From Candidatus Aegiribacteria sp. MLS_C (GTDB taxonomy: Bacteria; Fermentibacterota; Fermentibacteria; Fermentibacterales; JCC-6), in contig LQBI01000032.1 of the NCBI GenBank assembly GCA_002030045.1, forward strand, positions 62,001-126,000: a stretch of DNA of 64,000 nucleotides, given 5' to 3'. The notes below the pieces were generated by a model. The model was not told the DNA's origin. It made no database searches and worked only from the letters and a program-made list of their open reading frames with translations. Of the stretch, positions 1 to 8,905 are shown piece after piece. Numbering within the stretch: position 1 is the stretch's first letter; each line of letters starts with the position of its first letter. Both the position numbers and the translations under genes were made by a program.

Positions 1-783
1 AGCCATCAGACGCCCCAGCTGACCGTCCACCCAGGCAATCTCCCCGTCGTATAGACCTTCAAGACGGTTGCGACTGCCGGTATCGGCCACTGCGCCCTCC
101 TCCGTGAATTTCCAGAAGCCGATTTCCCTTTCCAGTCCTCCGTCCCCTTCCAGTCCTCCGTCCCTTTCCGAACCTCCGGTTCCGTAAAGGGTGTCGAAGG
201 GACGGGGAGGGTCATAGGGGTCGTGGGGATCGAAGAGGTGGACGACAAGGAGGAAGGGCCGGTCATCGGGCACCCGCTGCAGCCATCTGATAGCGCTGCT
301 CACCGTGCTGTCGGCCTTCCCGTTGCCGTCGTCCCTGCATTCGAAGAGGTCGAAGCCCCTATGAAAACCGAAATCTCCGCTCAGGAGGTAGACGTTGAAG
401 AAGCCCGCCGTGGCGTAGCCGTTGTCGTTCATCACCATGGCCAGCAGGGGCATCTCCGGGTCCATTCCGAAGACCCTTCCGGTGGGAACGTCCATTCCGG
501 CACCGTGGGAAACGGGGGTCTGACCGCTCATGATGCTGGCGGTGGCGGGAAGTGTCCAGGAGGACTGGGCGGTCACGTTCTCCATCATGACACCCGCTTC
601 CGCAAGGCTGTCCAGCACAGGCGAGGTATCCCTCCGGTAACCGTAGCAGGAGAGATGGTCGGCCCTGAGGGTGTCGATGATGACCAGCACTACGGAGGGC
701 CTTTCGACTCCCCTCGTGCAGGATGCCGTCGCAGTCAGGACGATGGCGGCGAGGACGAGCCCCGGCAGTCGCGGGTATCTCAT
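1..783 (-). CDS. Sulfatase-like / alkaline phosphatase superfamily lipoprotein (C-terminus beyond window edge)
   Basis: Manual minus-strand translation from ATG at 783: MRYPRLPGLVLAAIVLTATASCTRGVERPSVVLVIIDTLRADHLSCYGYRRDTSPVLDSLAEAGVMMENVTAQSSWTLPATASIMSG...LLVVHLFDPHDPYDPP...YDGEIAWVDGQLGRLM; lipobox-like Cys and sulfatase motifs. Open to window edge, so absent from the ORF track. Confidence 0.85.
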   Translation of the reverse strand, partial: MRYPRLPGLVLAAIVLTATASCTRGVERPSVVLVIIDTLRADHLSCYGYRRDTSPVLDSLAEAGVMMENVTAQSSWTLPATASIMSGQTPVSHGAGMDVPTGRVFGMDPEMPLLAMVMNDNGYATAGFFNVYLLSGDFGFHRGFDLFECRDDGNGKADSTVSSAIRWLQRVPDDRPFLLVVHLFDPHDPYDPPRPFDTLYGTGGSERDGGLEGDGGLEREIGFWKFTEEGAVADTGSRNRLEGLYDGEIAWVDGQLGRLMA

Positions 784-1100
784 GGCAGCTCCGTTCCGGT
801 GGTAAGCGGCGCGTATATCCAGGCGAACAGGGACCTCTCGGGAATGTAAACCCTGTACCAGTCCTCCAGTCCCCCGGTCACCCGCAGCGAGTCCCCCGTC
901 ACGGCACGGCCGAGGATCTCGTACTCCGTTCCCGGCCCCGCCCGGAGGTTGACCACGCCGCCGGTGACGGTGACCGTCTCCCAGGGGGTTTGCACCTGGG
1001 CCTCCGGGGTCGGCACTCCGGTATCCACCGCCGCGCCGCTGCCGCAGCCGGCCGGGATGGCCATCGAGAGGGGAGCCAGGATCCTGCAGATCCTCAGCAA
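780..1100 (-). CDS. SH3b-domain lipoprotein, probable TTG start
   Basis: C-terminal half of ORF 780..1466: VTVTGGVVNLRAGPGTEYEILGRAVTGDSLRVTGGLEDWYRVYIP is a bacterial SH3 pattern. LLRICRILAPLSMAIPAGC resembles a lipoprotein signal. The upstream part of the ORF is a shadow of the IspH-UbiA gene. Confidence 0.65.
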   Translation of the reverse strand: MLRICRILAPLSMAIPAGCGSGAAVDTGVPTPEAQVQTPWETVTVTGGVVNLRAGPGTEYEILGRAVTGDSLRVTGGLEDWYRVYIPERSLFAWIYAPLTTGTELP

Positions 1101-2818
1101 CTGCCGCCTCCGGCCAGCAGCATCAGTCCGGGCAGGATCCCTGCTGCGAAGAGGCTCCCGTCGGCCAGTGTCCTCTTGGCCAGCTCGGATGGGAAAGGCA
1201 CTCTTCCCAGAATGAAGAAACCCGCCGCCAGGGTCAGCAGACCGGGCATGAACAGCAGCGTGGCGGTACCCAGGCGGCCGGTGAGGGTCCCTGCGGCAAG
1301 CAGCAGCCCGGCGGCGGCGAAGCAGGTCCAGAAAAGGAACACGCTCCTTGCCCTTCCGGCATGGATGGGAATGGTGTCCATACCCATCAGGGCGTCCCCC
1401 TGGAGATCTACAAGGTCCGCCAGGAGGCACCGTCCGAGGAAGAGGAAGAAGAGCATTCCGGCCCACAGGAGCGTCCCGGTATGGAATCCCGATGCTGTGT
1501 AGCCGGGCAGGAAAGCGAGAAGGAAGGACCAGGCGCCTGCGAACATAAGGTCCCGGGATCCTGGAAGGGTTCGAAGGCCCCTGAACGGGTACACCCTTCG
1601 CATCAGGGGTACGGAGTAGAGCAGGAAGGCTGCCAGCATCAGTCCCAGGACCAGGGACCAGAGTGCTCCCAGCGTGAACGAAACAGCCAGGGACGAGGCG
1701 AATGCCCCTACTGAAAGCCAGGTGAGGAGCCTTGAATGGTCCCTGAGGAATTCCTGCCTTCCCAGGCCGGATGGATGGGAATAGCCGGACTCCAGTACCG
1801 AGGTCAGCAGGTGCGCGGCGAACAGGAAGAGCGATGCGCAGAGAGTCCTGAACACCCAGCGTTCCAGGGACATCACGCAGGCTCCCGCCGCCCCCAGGGC
1901 GAATGTGACGGGCAATACGTGGAAATTGCCGTAAACGGCGTTCTGAAGGAACCGTCTGACCCTTCCTATCCTGAGACGGCCGCCCTGTATCTCCAGGAGC
2001 CTCTCACGGACCTTGCGTATGCTCCAGCTGGGAGTGGAGGCGCCGGCTGTCAGGAGGACGTTCTCGTAACGGCGCATCTCGTTCCCGTCCAGATCGTCCT
2101 GTGTCTCCACGTGGAATGCCGGAAGACCCTGTTCCCGGGCTATCTCCGCCAGCCTCGCGGTGTTGGCGCTGTTGCGTCCCCCCACCACCACCACGCAGTC
2201 GGCCTTTACGCAGAGACGGCGCAGCTCCTCCTGCCTGAGACTGGTGGAATTGCAGATGGTGCAGGAGTATTCCAGGTCGGGGTACGCCTCCTCCATCCTC
2301 TTCCTGGTCCTCTCCCAGGTCTCGGTGTTCTGGGTGGTCTGCGACAGGAGGAAGGGTCTGTGCAGTTCCCCCAGCGAACCGACCTCCTCAGGGCCTGTTA
2401 TCACCCTTGCCCTGCCCCCTCCGTATGAGACGATGCATCTGACCTCCTGGTGATCGGGATCCCCAAGGACCACCACGTCGCAGCCTTCACCCGCCTTCTT
2501 CCATGCCAGTGCCAGGGCCCTTCCCACCCTTGGACAGGTGAGGTCCCTGATGGCGATGGGAAGCTCGCACAGTTCCCTCCGCCTCTCCAGCGTTGTCCCG
2601 TGGGTCCGGAGGAAGAGCGTTCCGCTTCCCATCGACTCGGGATGGTCGCAGAGCCTGACCCCCCTGTCCTCCAGTGCCTGGATGACCTGGGGATTGTGAA
2701 CCAGCTGGCCGTAGACTGCGTAGGGCTCGCCGCCCCGCCTGAGTTCCGCCAGGACCATGTCCACGGCCCTGCGGACGCCCCAGCAGAATCCCGCCGTCCT
2801 GGCGGTCATGACACCCAA
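1094..2818 (-). CDS. ispH: 4-hydroxy-3-methylbut-2-enyl diphosphate reductase (IspH/LytB) fused to C-terminal UbiA-like membrane domain
   Basis: N-term GFCWGVRRAV, LVHNPQVIQALEDRGV, RTHGTT, DLTCPRVG, LSQTTQNTETW, GASTPSWSIRKV are IspH signatures. C-term multi-TM with DLVDLQGDALMGMDTIPI, like the second UbiA DxxDxxxD motif. One uninterrupted 574-aa ORF. Confidence 0.85.
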   Translation of the reverse strand: MGVMTARTAGFCWGVRRAVDMVLAELRRGGEPYAVYGQLVHNPQVIQALEDRGVRLCDHPESMGSGTLFLRTHGTTLERRRELCELPIAIRDLTCPRVGRALALAWKKAGEGCDVVVLGDPDHQEVRCIVSYGGGRARVITGPEEVGSLGELHRPFLLSQTTQNTETWERTRKRMEEAYPDLEYSCTICNSTSLRQEELRRLCVKADCVVVVGGRNSANTARLAEIAREQGLPAFHVETQDDLDGNEMRRYENVLLTAGASTPSWSIRKVRERLLEIQGGRLRIGRVRRFLQNAVYGNFHVLPVTFALGAAGACVMSLERWVFRTLCASLFLFAAHLLTSVLESGYSHPSGLGRQEFLRDHSRLLTWLSVGAFASSLAVSFTLGALWSLVLGLMLAAFLLYSVPLMRRVYPFRGLRTLPGSRDLMFAGAWSFLLAFLPGYTASGFHTGTLLWAGMLFFLFLGRCLLADLVDLQGDALMGMDTIPIHAGRARSVFLFWTCFAAAGLLLAAGTLTGRLGTATLLFMPGLLTLAAGFFILGRVPFPSELAKRTLADGSLFAAGILPGLMLLAGGGSC

Positions 2819-2851
2819 GACTGTCCTCTCCCATCTTCAGGCTACGAATGA

Positions 2852-2886
2852 ATAAAGAAAGAGGGCGGCGGAATGCCGCCGCCCTC
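2852..2886 (-). terminator. Rho-independent terminator downstream of the 2907-3539 gene
   Basis: Perfect 11-bp stem GAGGGCGGCGG-AATG-CCGCCGCCCTC (2861-2886), followed on the minus strand by TTTCTTTATT. Confidence 0.8.
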
Positions 2887-2906
2887 CCTCGAGGCTCGTC
2901 AGGCTG

Positions 2907-3539
2907 CTACCTGTAGAGACCCTTGATGGCGCCCCAGCTCTCGCTTTCGAGAGCAAGTGAGCCTTCAGCCCTGAAGAAGACGTCGATGTCTTCCGATACG
3001 GGGATGAAGGGATCCCAGAGGATCCAGTCCTGGCTGCCGAAGGTATGCACCTCACCGGTGAAGTTGCTGAACTCGTCGTAGAGAGCCGACGGGTAACCGG
3101 TGGAGGAGTACATGGTGGTGTTGGATACCATCCAGAAGTCCGCTTCGCAGGTGACCGGGGTGGAGTAGTTTATGATCACCGGAGCGAAGTGGAGTGCGGT
3201 GGCGTCGTCAGCGGCCAGCTGGGAAACGGGCATGGCAACGTCGCCGTTCCAGAGTTCGAGGCTTATCTGGTCGGTGTCCCAGGGCAGGCTCGAATGATGG
3301 TAGAACCACCACTCGGTCCAGTCGCATTCGAAGCTACTGGCACCGGGCATGAAGTCGGTGATGTCGAACCAGCAGCCCACGTAGGCCACGCCGCCGTAGA
3401 TCCAGTGGGGCGTACCGTCGTCGTACTGGAGCAGGTCGTCGGTGCCCGTGCCAGGAAGACCCTCGACCCTGACATTGTCAAGGGCGAAGGAAGCAGCAGC
3501 TGCAAGAGCAAGTACTATAAGTACCTTCTTCATGAGCAC
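2907..3539 (-). CDS. Secreted protein of unknown function
   Basis: Signal peptide MLMKKVLIVLALAAAASFA; 210 aa rich in aromatic residues and Asp; flanked by its own promoter and terminator. Confidence 0.75.
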   Translation of the reverse strand: MLMKKVLIVLALAAAASFALDNVRVEGLPGTGTDDLLQYDDGTPHWIYGGVAYVGCWFDITDFMPGASSFECDWTEWWFYHHSSLPWDTDQISLELWNGDVAMPVSQLAADDATALHFAPVIINYSTPVTCEADFWMVSNTTMYSSTGYPSALYDEFSNFTGEVHTFGSQDWILWDPFIPVSEDIDVFFRAEGSLALESESWGAIKGLYR

Positions 3540-3587
3540 TCCTTTCTTTCATGGTTGGTTACTACTGAGATTACTGGCATCACAGCA

Positions 3588-3616
3588 AGTATGCAAGGGG
3601 CGGAAATTGCTGTCAA
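3588..3616 (-). promoter_or_regulatory. Sigma70-like promoter for the 2907-3539 gene
   Basis: Minus strand TTGACA (3616-3611), 17-bp spacer, CATACT (3593-3588). Confidence 0.5.
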
Positions 3617-5616
3617 GGCCGTTTTCCATGTCCGTTAACGTTCATGTCGGACTCGATCCTTCTCATTGCGTCCCTGTATTTTGCGGCGCTCTCGAAATCC
3701 AGCTTCTCGGCGCACTCCAGCATTCTTCTTTCGAGGAACACCAGGGCCTCCCCGTCGGTTCCCGGCATGCCCTCCATGAGGTCTTCCTTCTCCTCACGCG
3801 GACGGAAGACGTCGGCTATGCTGGTGGCCCTCATTATCTCGTCCCTGGACTTCCTTATGCCCTCCGGAGTTATTCCGTGCTCCTCGTTGTACCGAAGCTG
3901 TATGGCCCTTCTTCTGGAGGTCTCCCCGATGGCGTACTCCATGGAATCGGTCACCCTGTCGGCGTACAGTATCACCCTGCCGGCCATGTTCCTTGCCGCC
4001 CTGCCGGCGGTCTGCACCAGGCTGGTCCTGGACCTGAGGAAACCCTCCTTGTCGGCGTCCAGTATGGCCACAAGGGAGACTTCCGGCAGGTCCAGGCCCT
4101 CCCGCAGCAGGTTGACCCCTACCAGGACGTCGAAATCGGCCAGTCTCAGTTCCCTGAGTATGGACACCCTCTCAAGGGCGTCCACCTCGCTGTGGACGTA
4201 CCTGGCGCTGATGCCGAGATCCTGGAGGTAGGAGGTGAGCTCCTCCGCCATCTTCTTGGTGAGGGTCGTTACCAGCACCCTGCCGGAACGGTCCACGGCC
4301 TCCCTTATTCCGGAGACCAGGTCGTCCACCTGGGTGGCCGCCGGACGGACCTCCATCTCCGGGTCCACCAGTCCTGTCGGCCTCACTATCTGCTGCACCA
4401 CTCCGGCGGACCTCTCCAGTTCGTACTCGGCGGGAGTCGCGGACATGCAGATCTTCCGGCCCGTTATTTCCACGAACTCCTCCAGGTAGAGGGGGCGGTT
4501 GTCCAGGGCGGACGGAAGCCGGAAGCCGTTCTCGACCAGGGTCTCCTTCCGCGACCTGTCACCCCTGTACATGGCGGCCAGCTGAGGAATGGTACGATGG
4601 GACTCGTCAATGAACACCAGCATGTCCCTTCCTCGGTAGTAGTCTATCAGGCAGGCGGGCCGTTCCCCCTCGGCCCTTCCCGAGAGATGGCGGCTGTAGT
4701 TCTCTATACCGCTGCAGTAGCCGGTCTCCGCCAGCAGCTCGATGTCGTACCTCGTCCTGGTCTCGAGTCTCTGGGCCTCCAGCAGCTTGCCCCTGGACCT
4801 GAACCAGGCCAGCCGCTCCTCCAGCTCCCTCTCTATCCTTCCGATGGCCAGGTTCAGTTCCGTCTCCGAGGTCACGAAGTGCCTGGCGGGATAGATGAAG
4901 ACCTCCTCCAGGTCCTCCAGCACCGCTCCGGTCAGGTGGTCTATACGACGAATGCAGTCCACGGTGCTTCCGAAGAAATCCACCCTGAGGGCCATGCTGC
5001 CGTAGGCCGGGACGACGTCCACCACGTCGCCCCTGACCCTGAACCTGCCCCTCGTGAGCGCGATGTCGTTCCTGGAGTAGCGCATCTCCACCAGGTCCAT
5101 CATGAAGCGACCCCTGTCCATGCCCATGCCCCTCTTCAGGTGCAGCATGCCCGAGGCGAAGGTGTCGGGATTCCCGAGGCCGTAGATGCAGCTCACGGAA
5201 GCCACCACTATCACGTCCCTGCGGGAGAGGAGCGACGCGCTGGCCCTGAGCCTGAGCCTGTCGAGTTCCTCGTTGAGGTCCGCGTCCTTCTCGATGAAGG
5301 TGTCGGTGGTGGGAATGTAGGCCTCCGGCTGGTAGTAGTCGTAGTAGCTCACGAAATATTCGACGGCGGCGTCGGGGAAGAAACCCCGCAGCTCGCTGTA
5401 GAGCTGCGCCGCCAGTGTCTTGTTGTGGCTCACCACAAGCACCGGACTGTCCATGGCCTCTATGACTCCGGCCATGGTGAAGGTCTTCCCGGAACCGGTG
5501 ACGCCCAGGAGGGTCTGCCACATGTCGCCGTCCCTGAGACCTCGGATGAGGGAATCGATTGCCTTCGGCTGGTCCCCCGCCGGTCCGAAGTCGCTCACCA
5601 GCCGGAAGAGCGGCAT
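3613..5616 (-). CDS. uvrB: Excinuclease ABC subunit B
   Basis: FRLVSDFGPAGDQPKAI, GVTGSGKTFTMA, VSHNKTLAAQLYSE, YFVSYYDYYQPEAYIP, C-terminal UVR motif. Confidence 0.97.
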   Translation of the reverse strand: MPLFRLVSDFGPAGDQPKAIDSLIRGLRDGDMWQTLLGVTGSGKTFTMAGVIEAMDSPVLVVSHNKTLAAQLYSELRGFFPDAAVEYFVSYYDYYQPEAYIPTTDTFIEKDADLNEELDRLRLRASASLLSRRDVIVVASVSCIYGLGNPDTFASGMLHLKRGMGMDRGRFMMDLVEMRYSRNDIALTRGRFRVRGDVVDVVPAYGSMALRVDFFGSTVDCIRRIDHLTGAVLEDLEEVFIYPARHFVTSETELNLAIGRIERELEERLAWFRSRGKLLEAQRLETRTRYDIELLAETGYCSGIENYSRHLSGRAEGERPACLIDYYRGRDMLVFIDESHRTIPQLAAMYRGDRSRKETLVENGFRLPSALDNRPLYLEEFVEITGRKICMSATPAEYELERSAGVVQQIVRPTGLVDPEMEVRPAATQVDDLVSGIREAVDRSGRVLVTTLTKKMAEELTSYLQDLGISARYVHSEVDALERVSILRELRLADFDVLVGVNLLREGLDLPEVSLVAILDADKEGFLRSRTSLVQTAGRAARNMAGRVILYADRVTDSMEYAIGETSRRRAIQLRYNEEHGITPEGIRKSRDEIMRATSIADVFRPREEKEDLMEGMPGTDGEALVFLERRMLECAEKLDFESAAKYRDAMRRIESDMNVNGHGKRP

Positions 5617-7278
5617 TCAGCCCTTGAGGCAGTCGAGCCTGAGTTCGAAGGCGGAGGCAGGCCTTGCGATCCCCCATGCCTCCAGCACCGCGGGATGGAC
5701 CTCGCCCACGGTTCCCGAGACGCACCCGTCCAGCATCACGGCGGCGGCCCTTCCGGGGACGAACCTCGGGTCCTCCACCGGTGTGAGCGACAGCTCGATG
5801 TCCCTGGAGCGGCACAGGTGGCCGAGGACGGAGTGCACGTCGCCGAAATCAGCATCGTTCCCGCAGACCAGGCAGGCGATCATGACCTCCGTGGCGCAGG
5901 AACCGTCGCCGGCGGCGGTGAGCACCTCGCCTGATTCGAAGGTCCTGTGCGGGTAGGAAGCGTGAGCGCTGGCACTCTCGACCTCAAGCAGCCCCGGGAG
6001 CAGCGAATTCCTCACCACGCCGTACTCCCTGGTCATGGGATTGGATATGGCGACGGGAGGTTCGGGAGTCCCGGTCATGTCCAGGACCTTCTCCATGCTG
6101 GTGAGCACCGGACGGAGGACCTCCTCGAACCCTGCCCCCACCATCAGCAGCCTTACGGAATCGGCGAGTTCCTCCACCGGCGCGCTCCTTCCCCTGGTGA
6201 AGGACTCCGGGAGGAGCGGCTGGAAAGAACCCAGACCCAGGGATATCGCGATGTCCTCTATCATGTCCACCTGGTGGATGCCGTCGCGGCGGTATGGAGG
6301 CAGGACGCCCAGAACTGTGGTCCCTTCGACCCGGACCGAAGCGTAGTCCATGGCCCTGAGGGCTTCCACGACTCTGGACGCGGACAGATCGGTCCCCAGG
6401 ACCGACCGTATCCTGCCGAGGGTCGTCTCCATGGAATCTGCGAAGATGACCGGACACCCGCCTGTCTCACCGGAATGGCCGTCCGGATAGACGACCCTCA
6501 GGGGAGCTATGGATGACCCCCTGTCCTCCAGGTTGCACGCCAGTATCGTCGCCGTGAGCTGTACCGTCTCCCAGTCGGTGCCCGTTACCTCGCAGAAGAG
6601 CCGGCTGTCCCCGGGCCTGACCCTTCCCGTTGTCTGGCTGTTCAGTATCGGGGGGAACGAAAGCACGGCACCCCGGGCATCCTGAAGGACCGGGTAGTAC
6701 TCCGCCCCCTCCAGGATATGGGCGTAGGTGCGGCCGGTCTCGGTTTCCCCCAGTATCTCGGAGAGGGTCATCTCCTTATCCTCGCCCAGCGGTACGAATG
6801 AGACGTCGGGCTCCGCGGCCCGGTAACGCACCGGGAACTCGATCTCGTCCAGCCTGTAGAAACCGGCGCCGGCGGTGGTCCTGTTCCTTCCGAAGGAGGC
6901 AGCCAGCTTCTCCTGGACGTCTATGAGAGCTTCCAGTCCCGACCGGTCCGGCGCCCATCCGCAGGCGGTGAATGCGGCGACGAAGGGCCGCACCTGCTCC
7001 AGGGCCCCGTCCACGATCATCTCCGCGGCCGGTTGCGGAAGCCGTGCAAGGTGTTCCTCGGGTCCGCTTGAGTAACACCTCAGGGCCCTGGCCACTCCCT
7101 CAACGCACCAGAGGTCCGGCCGGTTGGTGTCGTTCAGTTCCAGCTTGAGCCTGTCCCCCCCGGAGGAATCCACCTCCCCCTTGACCAGCGAGAGCATCGC
7201 CGCCAGTTCATCGTCACCGGGATCGTCCATCCCGGCCATCCTGAACAGGTCCTCCCTGCTCACCTCTATCTTGGGCAA
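5617..7278 (-). CDS. pheT: Phenylalanyl-tRNA synthetase beta subunit, short archaeal/eukaryotic-like form
   Basis: 553 aa; begins MPKIEVSREDLFRMAGM; NDTNRPDLWCVEGVARALR; ILNSQTTGRV. No N-terminal EMAP/tRNA-bd-like extension is apparent; adjacent to pheS. Confidence 0.9.
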   Translation of the reverse strand: MPKIEVSREDLFRMAGMDDPGDDELAAMLSLVKGEVDSSGGDRLKLELNDTNRPDLWCVEGVARALRCYSSGPEEHLARLPQPAAEMIVDGALEQVRPFVAAFTACGWAPDRSGLEALIDVQEKLAASFGRNRTTAGAGFYRLDEIEFPVRYRAAEPDVSFVPLGEDKEMTLSEILGETETGRTYAHILEGAEYYPVLQDARGAVLSFPPILNSQTTGRVRPGDSRLFCEVTGTDWETVQLTATILACNLEDRGSSIAPLRVVYPDGHSGETGGCPVIFADSMETTLGRIRSVLGTDLSASRVVEALRAMDYASVRVEGTTVLGVLPPYRRDGIHQVDMIEDIAISLGLGSFQPLLPESFTRGRSAPVEELADSVRLLMVGAGFEEVLRPVLTSMEKVLDMTGTPEPPVAISNPMTREYGVVRNSLLPGLLEVESASAHASYPHRTFESGEVLTAAGDGSCATEVMIACLVCGNDADFGDVHSVLGHLCRSRDIELSLTPVEDPRFVPGRAAAVMLDGCVSGTVGEVHPAVLEAWGIARPASAFELRLDCLKG

Positions 7279-7279
7279 G

Positions 7280-8842
7280 TCATTCCCCCTTCCCTGTCAG
7301 AAGGCTGTCGGGCCTCACCCTGATGCTCCTGAGCCTGGCCAGGTCAGGTGTGACCAGGTCCCTTATGTCGTCCAGTCCCATGGCCAGCATGGCCATCCTG
7401 TCCAGACCCAGTCCCCAGGCTATCACCGGCACCTCCACACCCAGGGGCAGGCAGACCTCGGGGCGGAACAGCCCCGCGCCGCCTCCCTCCACCCATCCCA
7501 GGGCGGGATGGAGTATGTGCATCTCCACCGACGGCTCGGTGAAGGGGAAGTAGCCCGGAAGGAACTTGTAGTCCTCCGCGCCGGCTATCTCCTCGGCGAA
7601 CAGCGCCAGGAGACCCATGAGGTGCCTGAGGTTGATGTCCTCGCCCAGGACTATGCCCTCCACCTGGAAGAAGTCGGGCAGGTGGGTGGAATCCACCTGG
7701 TCGTATCGGAAACAGCGCGCGATGCCGAAGTACTTCCCCGGCACGTCAGGGTCCGAGGCAAGGGTCCTGGCCGAAAGGGCGGTTCCCTGGGACCTCATTA
7801 TGGCCTGAAGGGACCGGCTGCGGCTGAAATCGTATCCCCAGCCCCTCCCTCCGGTACCGGAGCCGTCCCGGTGCGCCGCGGCGACGCGGGCCTGCAGCGC
7901 CTCATTCGGCGGCGGCACTCCTGCTCCCGCTTCCAGATAGTAGACATCATGTATGTCCCTTGCCGGATGGAACTGGGGCATGAAGAGCGCGTCGTTGTTC
8001 CAGAACTCGTTCTCCGCGATGGAACCTCTCATCTCGCTGAAACCCAGGGCAATGAACCTCTTCCTGACCGTGTCCAGGAACTGCCTGTAGGGGTGCAGCC
8101 TGCCGGTGTGGATCTGCGAGGGAGGTATGTCCAGCGAGTACCTCCTGAACTTCGCGTCCCTCCAGCTCCCGTCGGCCAGTATTGAAGGGGTGATGGCCCC
8201 TATGGTTACCGTGCTCCTGGCCCGGGAGAGGGCATCGAGTCCCTCCCCGGTGATCTCTATGGTCCTGTCCGCCACGGAGACGATGACGAACTCCGCCCTT
8301 CCCCGACCCCTCCTGGGGCTCCTCTCCCTCACCAGTTCCTCCACATCGCCGGAGAGGTCCGACATGTCGATGGAGCCCTTCTCGGAGAGGGGGACGTAGA
8401 CGGTTTCCCAGATATCCTGAAAAACACTGTGCGACGGGTCGGCGGTCAGCCTTATACTGTCGCCCTCCCGGCTGACAGTCCCGCTCCTCGTGAGCGCTCC
8501 GAAGGCGCTTCCCCAGCGGCCCCTGTCGAAGGTGTCGTCCTCCTGTATCTCCTGCAGCGTCGAGGGACCGGATGAAAGGTGCCTCATCATAGCCATCTCC
8601 GGGGTCATTCCGGCCTCGAGGTTGGAAAGACCCAGGGGACCGAGCTGAAGCAGCTCCCTCTCCTCACGTGCCAGTTCCCGCACCAGTCCACGGGAAAGAA
8701 GCCATTCCACGGCTCTCCTGTAGGAACCCTCGTCGGGCAGCCCGCTCTCCTCTATCATCCGCCTGTCAGTGGACCTGCCGTTCACCTCCAGATGGGCAAG
8801 AAGAGCCTTCTCCAGCGGATGAAGGTCTCTTTCGTCAGTCAA
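7280..8842 (-). CDS. pheS: Phenylalanyl-tRNA synthetase alpha subunit, long archaeal/eukaryotic-like form
   Basis: 520 aa with ~200-aa N-terminal region that looks like winged helices; FIALGFSEMRGSIAENEFWNNDALFMPQFHPARDIHDVYYL; FFQVEGIVLGEDINLRHL; GLGLDRMAMLAMGLDDIRDL. Confidence 0.92.
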   Translation of the reverse strand: MTDERDLHPLEKALLAHLEVNGRSTDRRMIEESGLPDEGSYRRAVEWLLSRGLVRELAREERELLQLGPLGLSNLEAGMTPEMAMMRHLSSGPSTLQEIQEDDTFDRGRWGSAFGALTRSGTVSREGDSIRLTADPSHSVFQDIWETVYVPLSEKGSIDMSDLSGDVEELVRERSPRRGRGRAEFVIVSVADRTIEITGEGLDALSRARSTVTIGAITPSILADGSWRDAKFRRYSLDIPPSQIHTGRLHPYRQFLDTVRKRFIALGFSEMRGSIAENEFWNNDALFMPQFHPARDIHDVYYLEAGAGVPPPNEALQARVAAAHRDGSGTGGRGWGYDFSRSRSLQAIMRSQGTALSARTLASDPDVPGKYFGIARCFRYDQVDSTHLPDFFQVEGIVLGEDINLRHLMGLLALFAEEIAGAEDYKFLPGYFPFTEPSVEMHILHPALGWVEGGGAGLFRPEVCLPLGVEVPVIAWGLGLDRMAMLAMGLDDIRDLVTPDLARLRSIRVRPDSLLTGKGE

Positions 8843-8905
8843 TTGGCATCCTTTTCGTCTTTTCCGGCTGCTCCCGCGGTACCTGTCCGCGGACAGGCGC
8901 CCCGG

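Noticed and set aside
6-266. 86-aa minus ORF with KGTEDWKGTEDWKG repeat
   Set aside because: Alternate frame of the sulfatase-like gene; the repeat is the 18-bp duplication read out of frame.
3442-5934. 830-aa plus-strand ORF
   Set aside because: Antisense shadow of uvrB/pheT in GC-rich DNA; His/Gly/Val-rich low-complexity translation with no motif.
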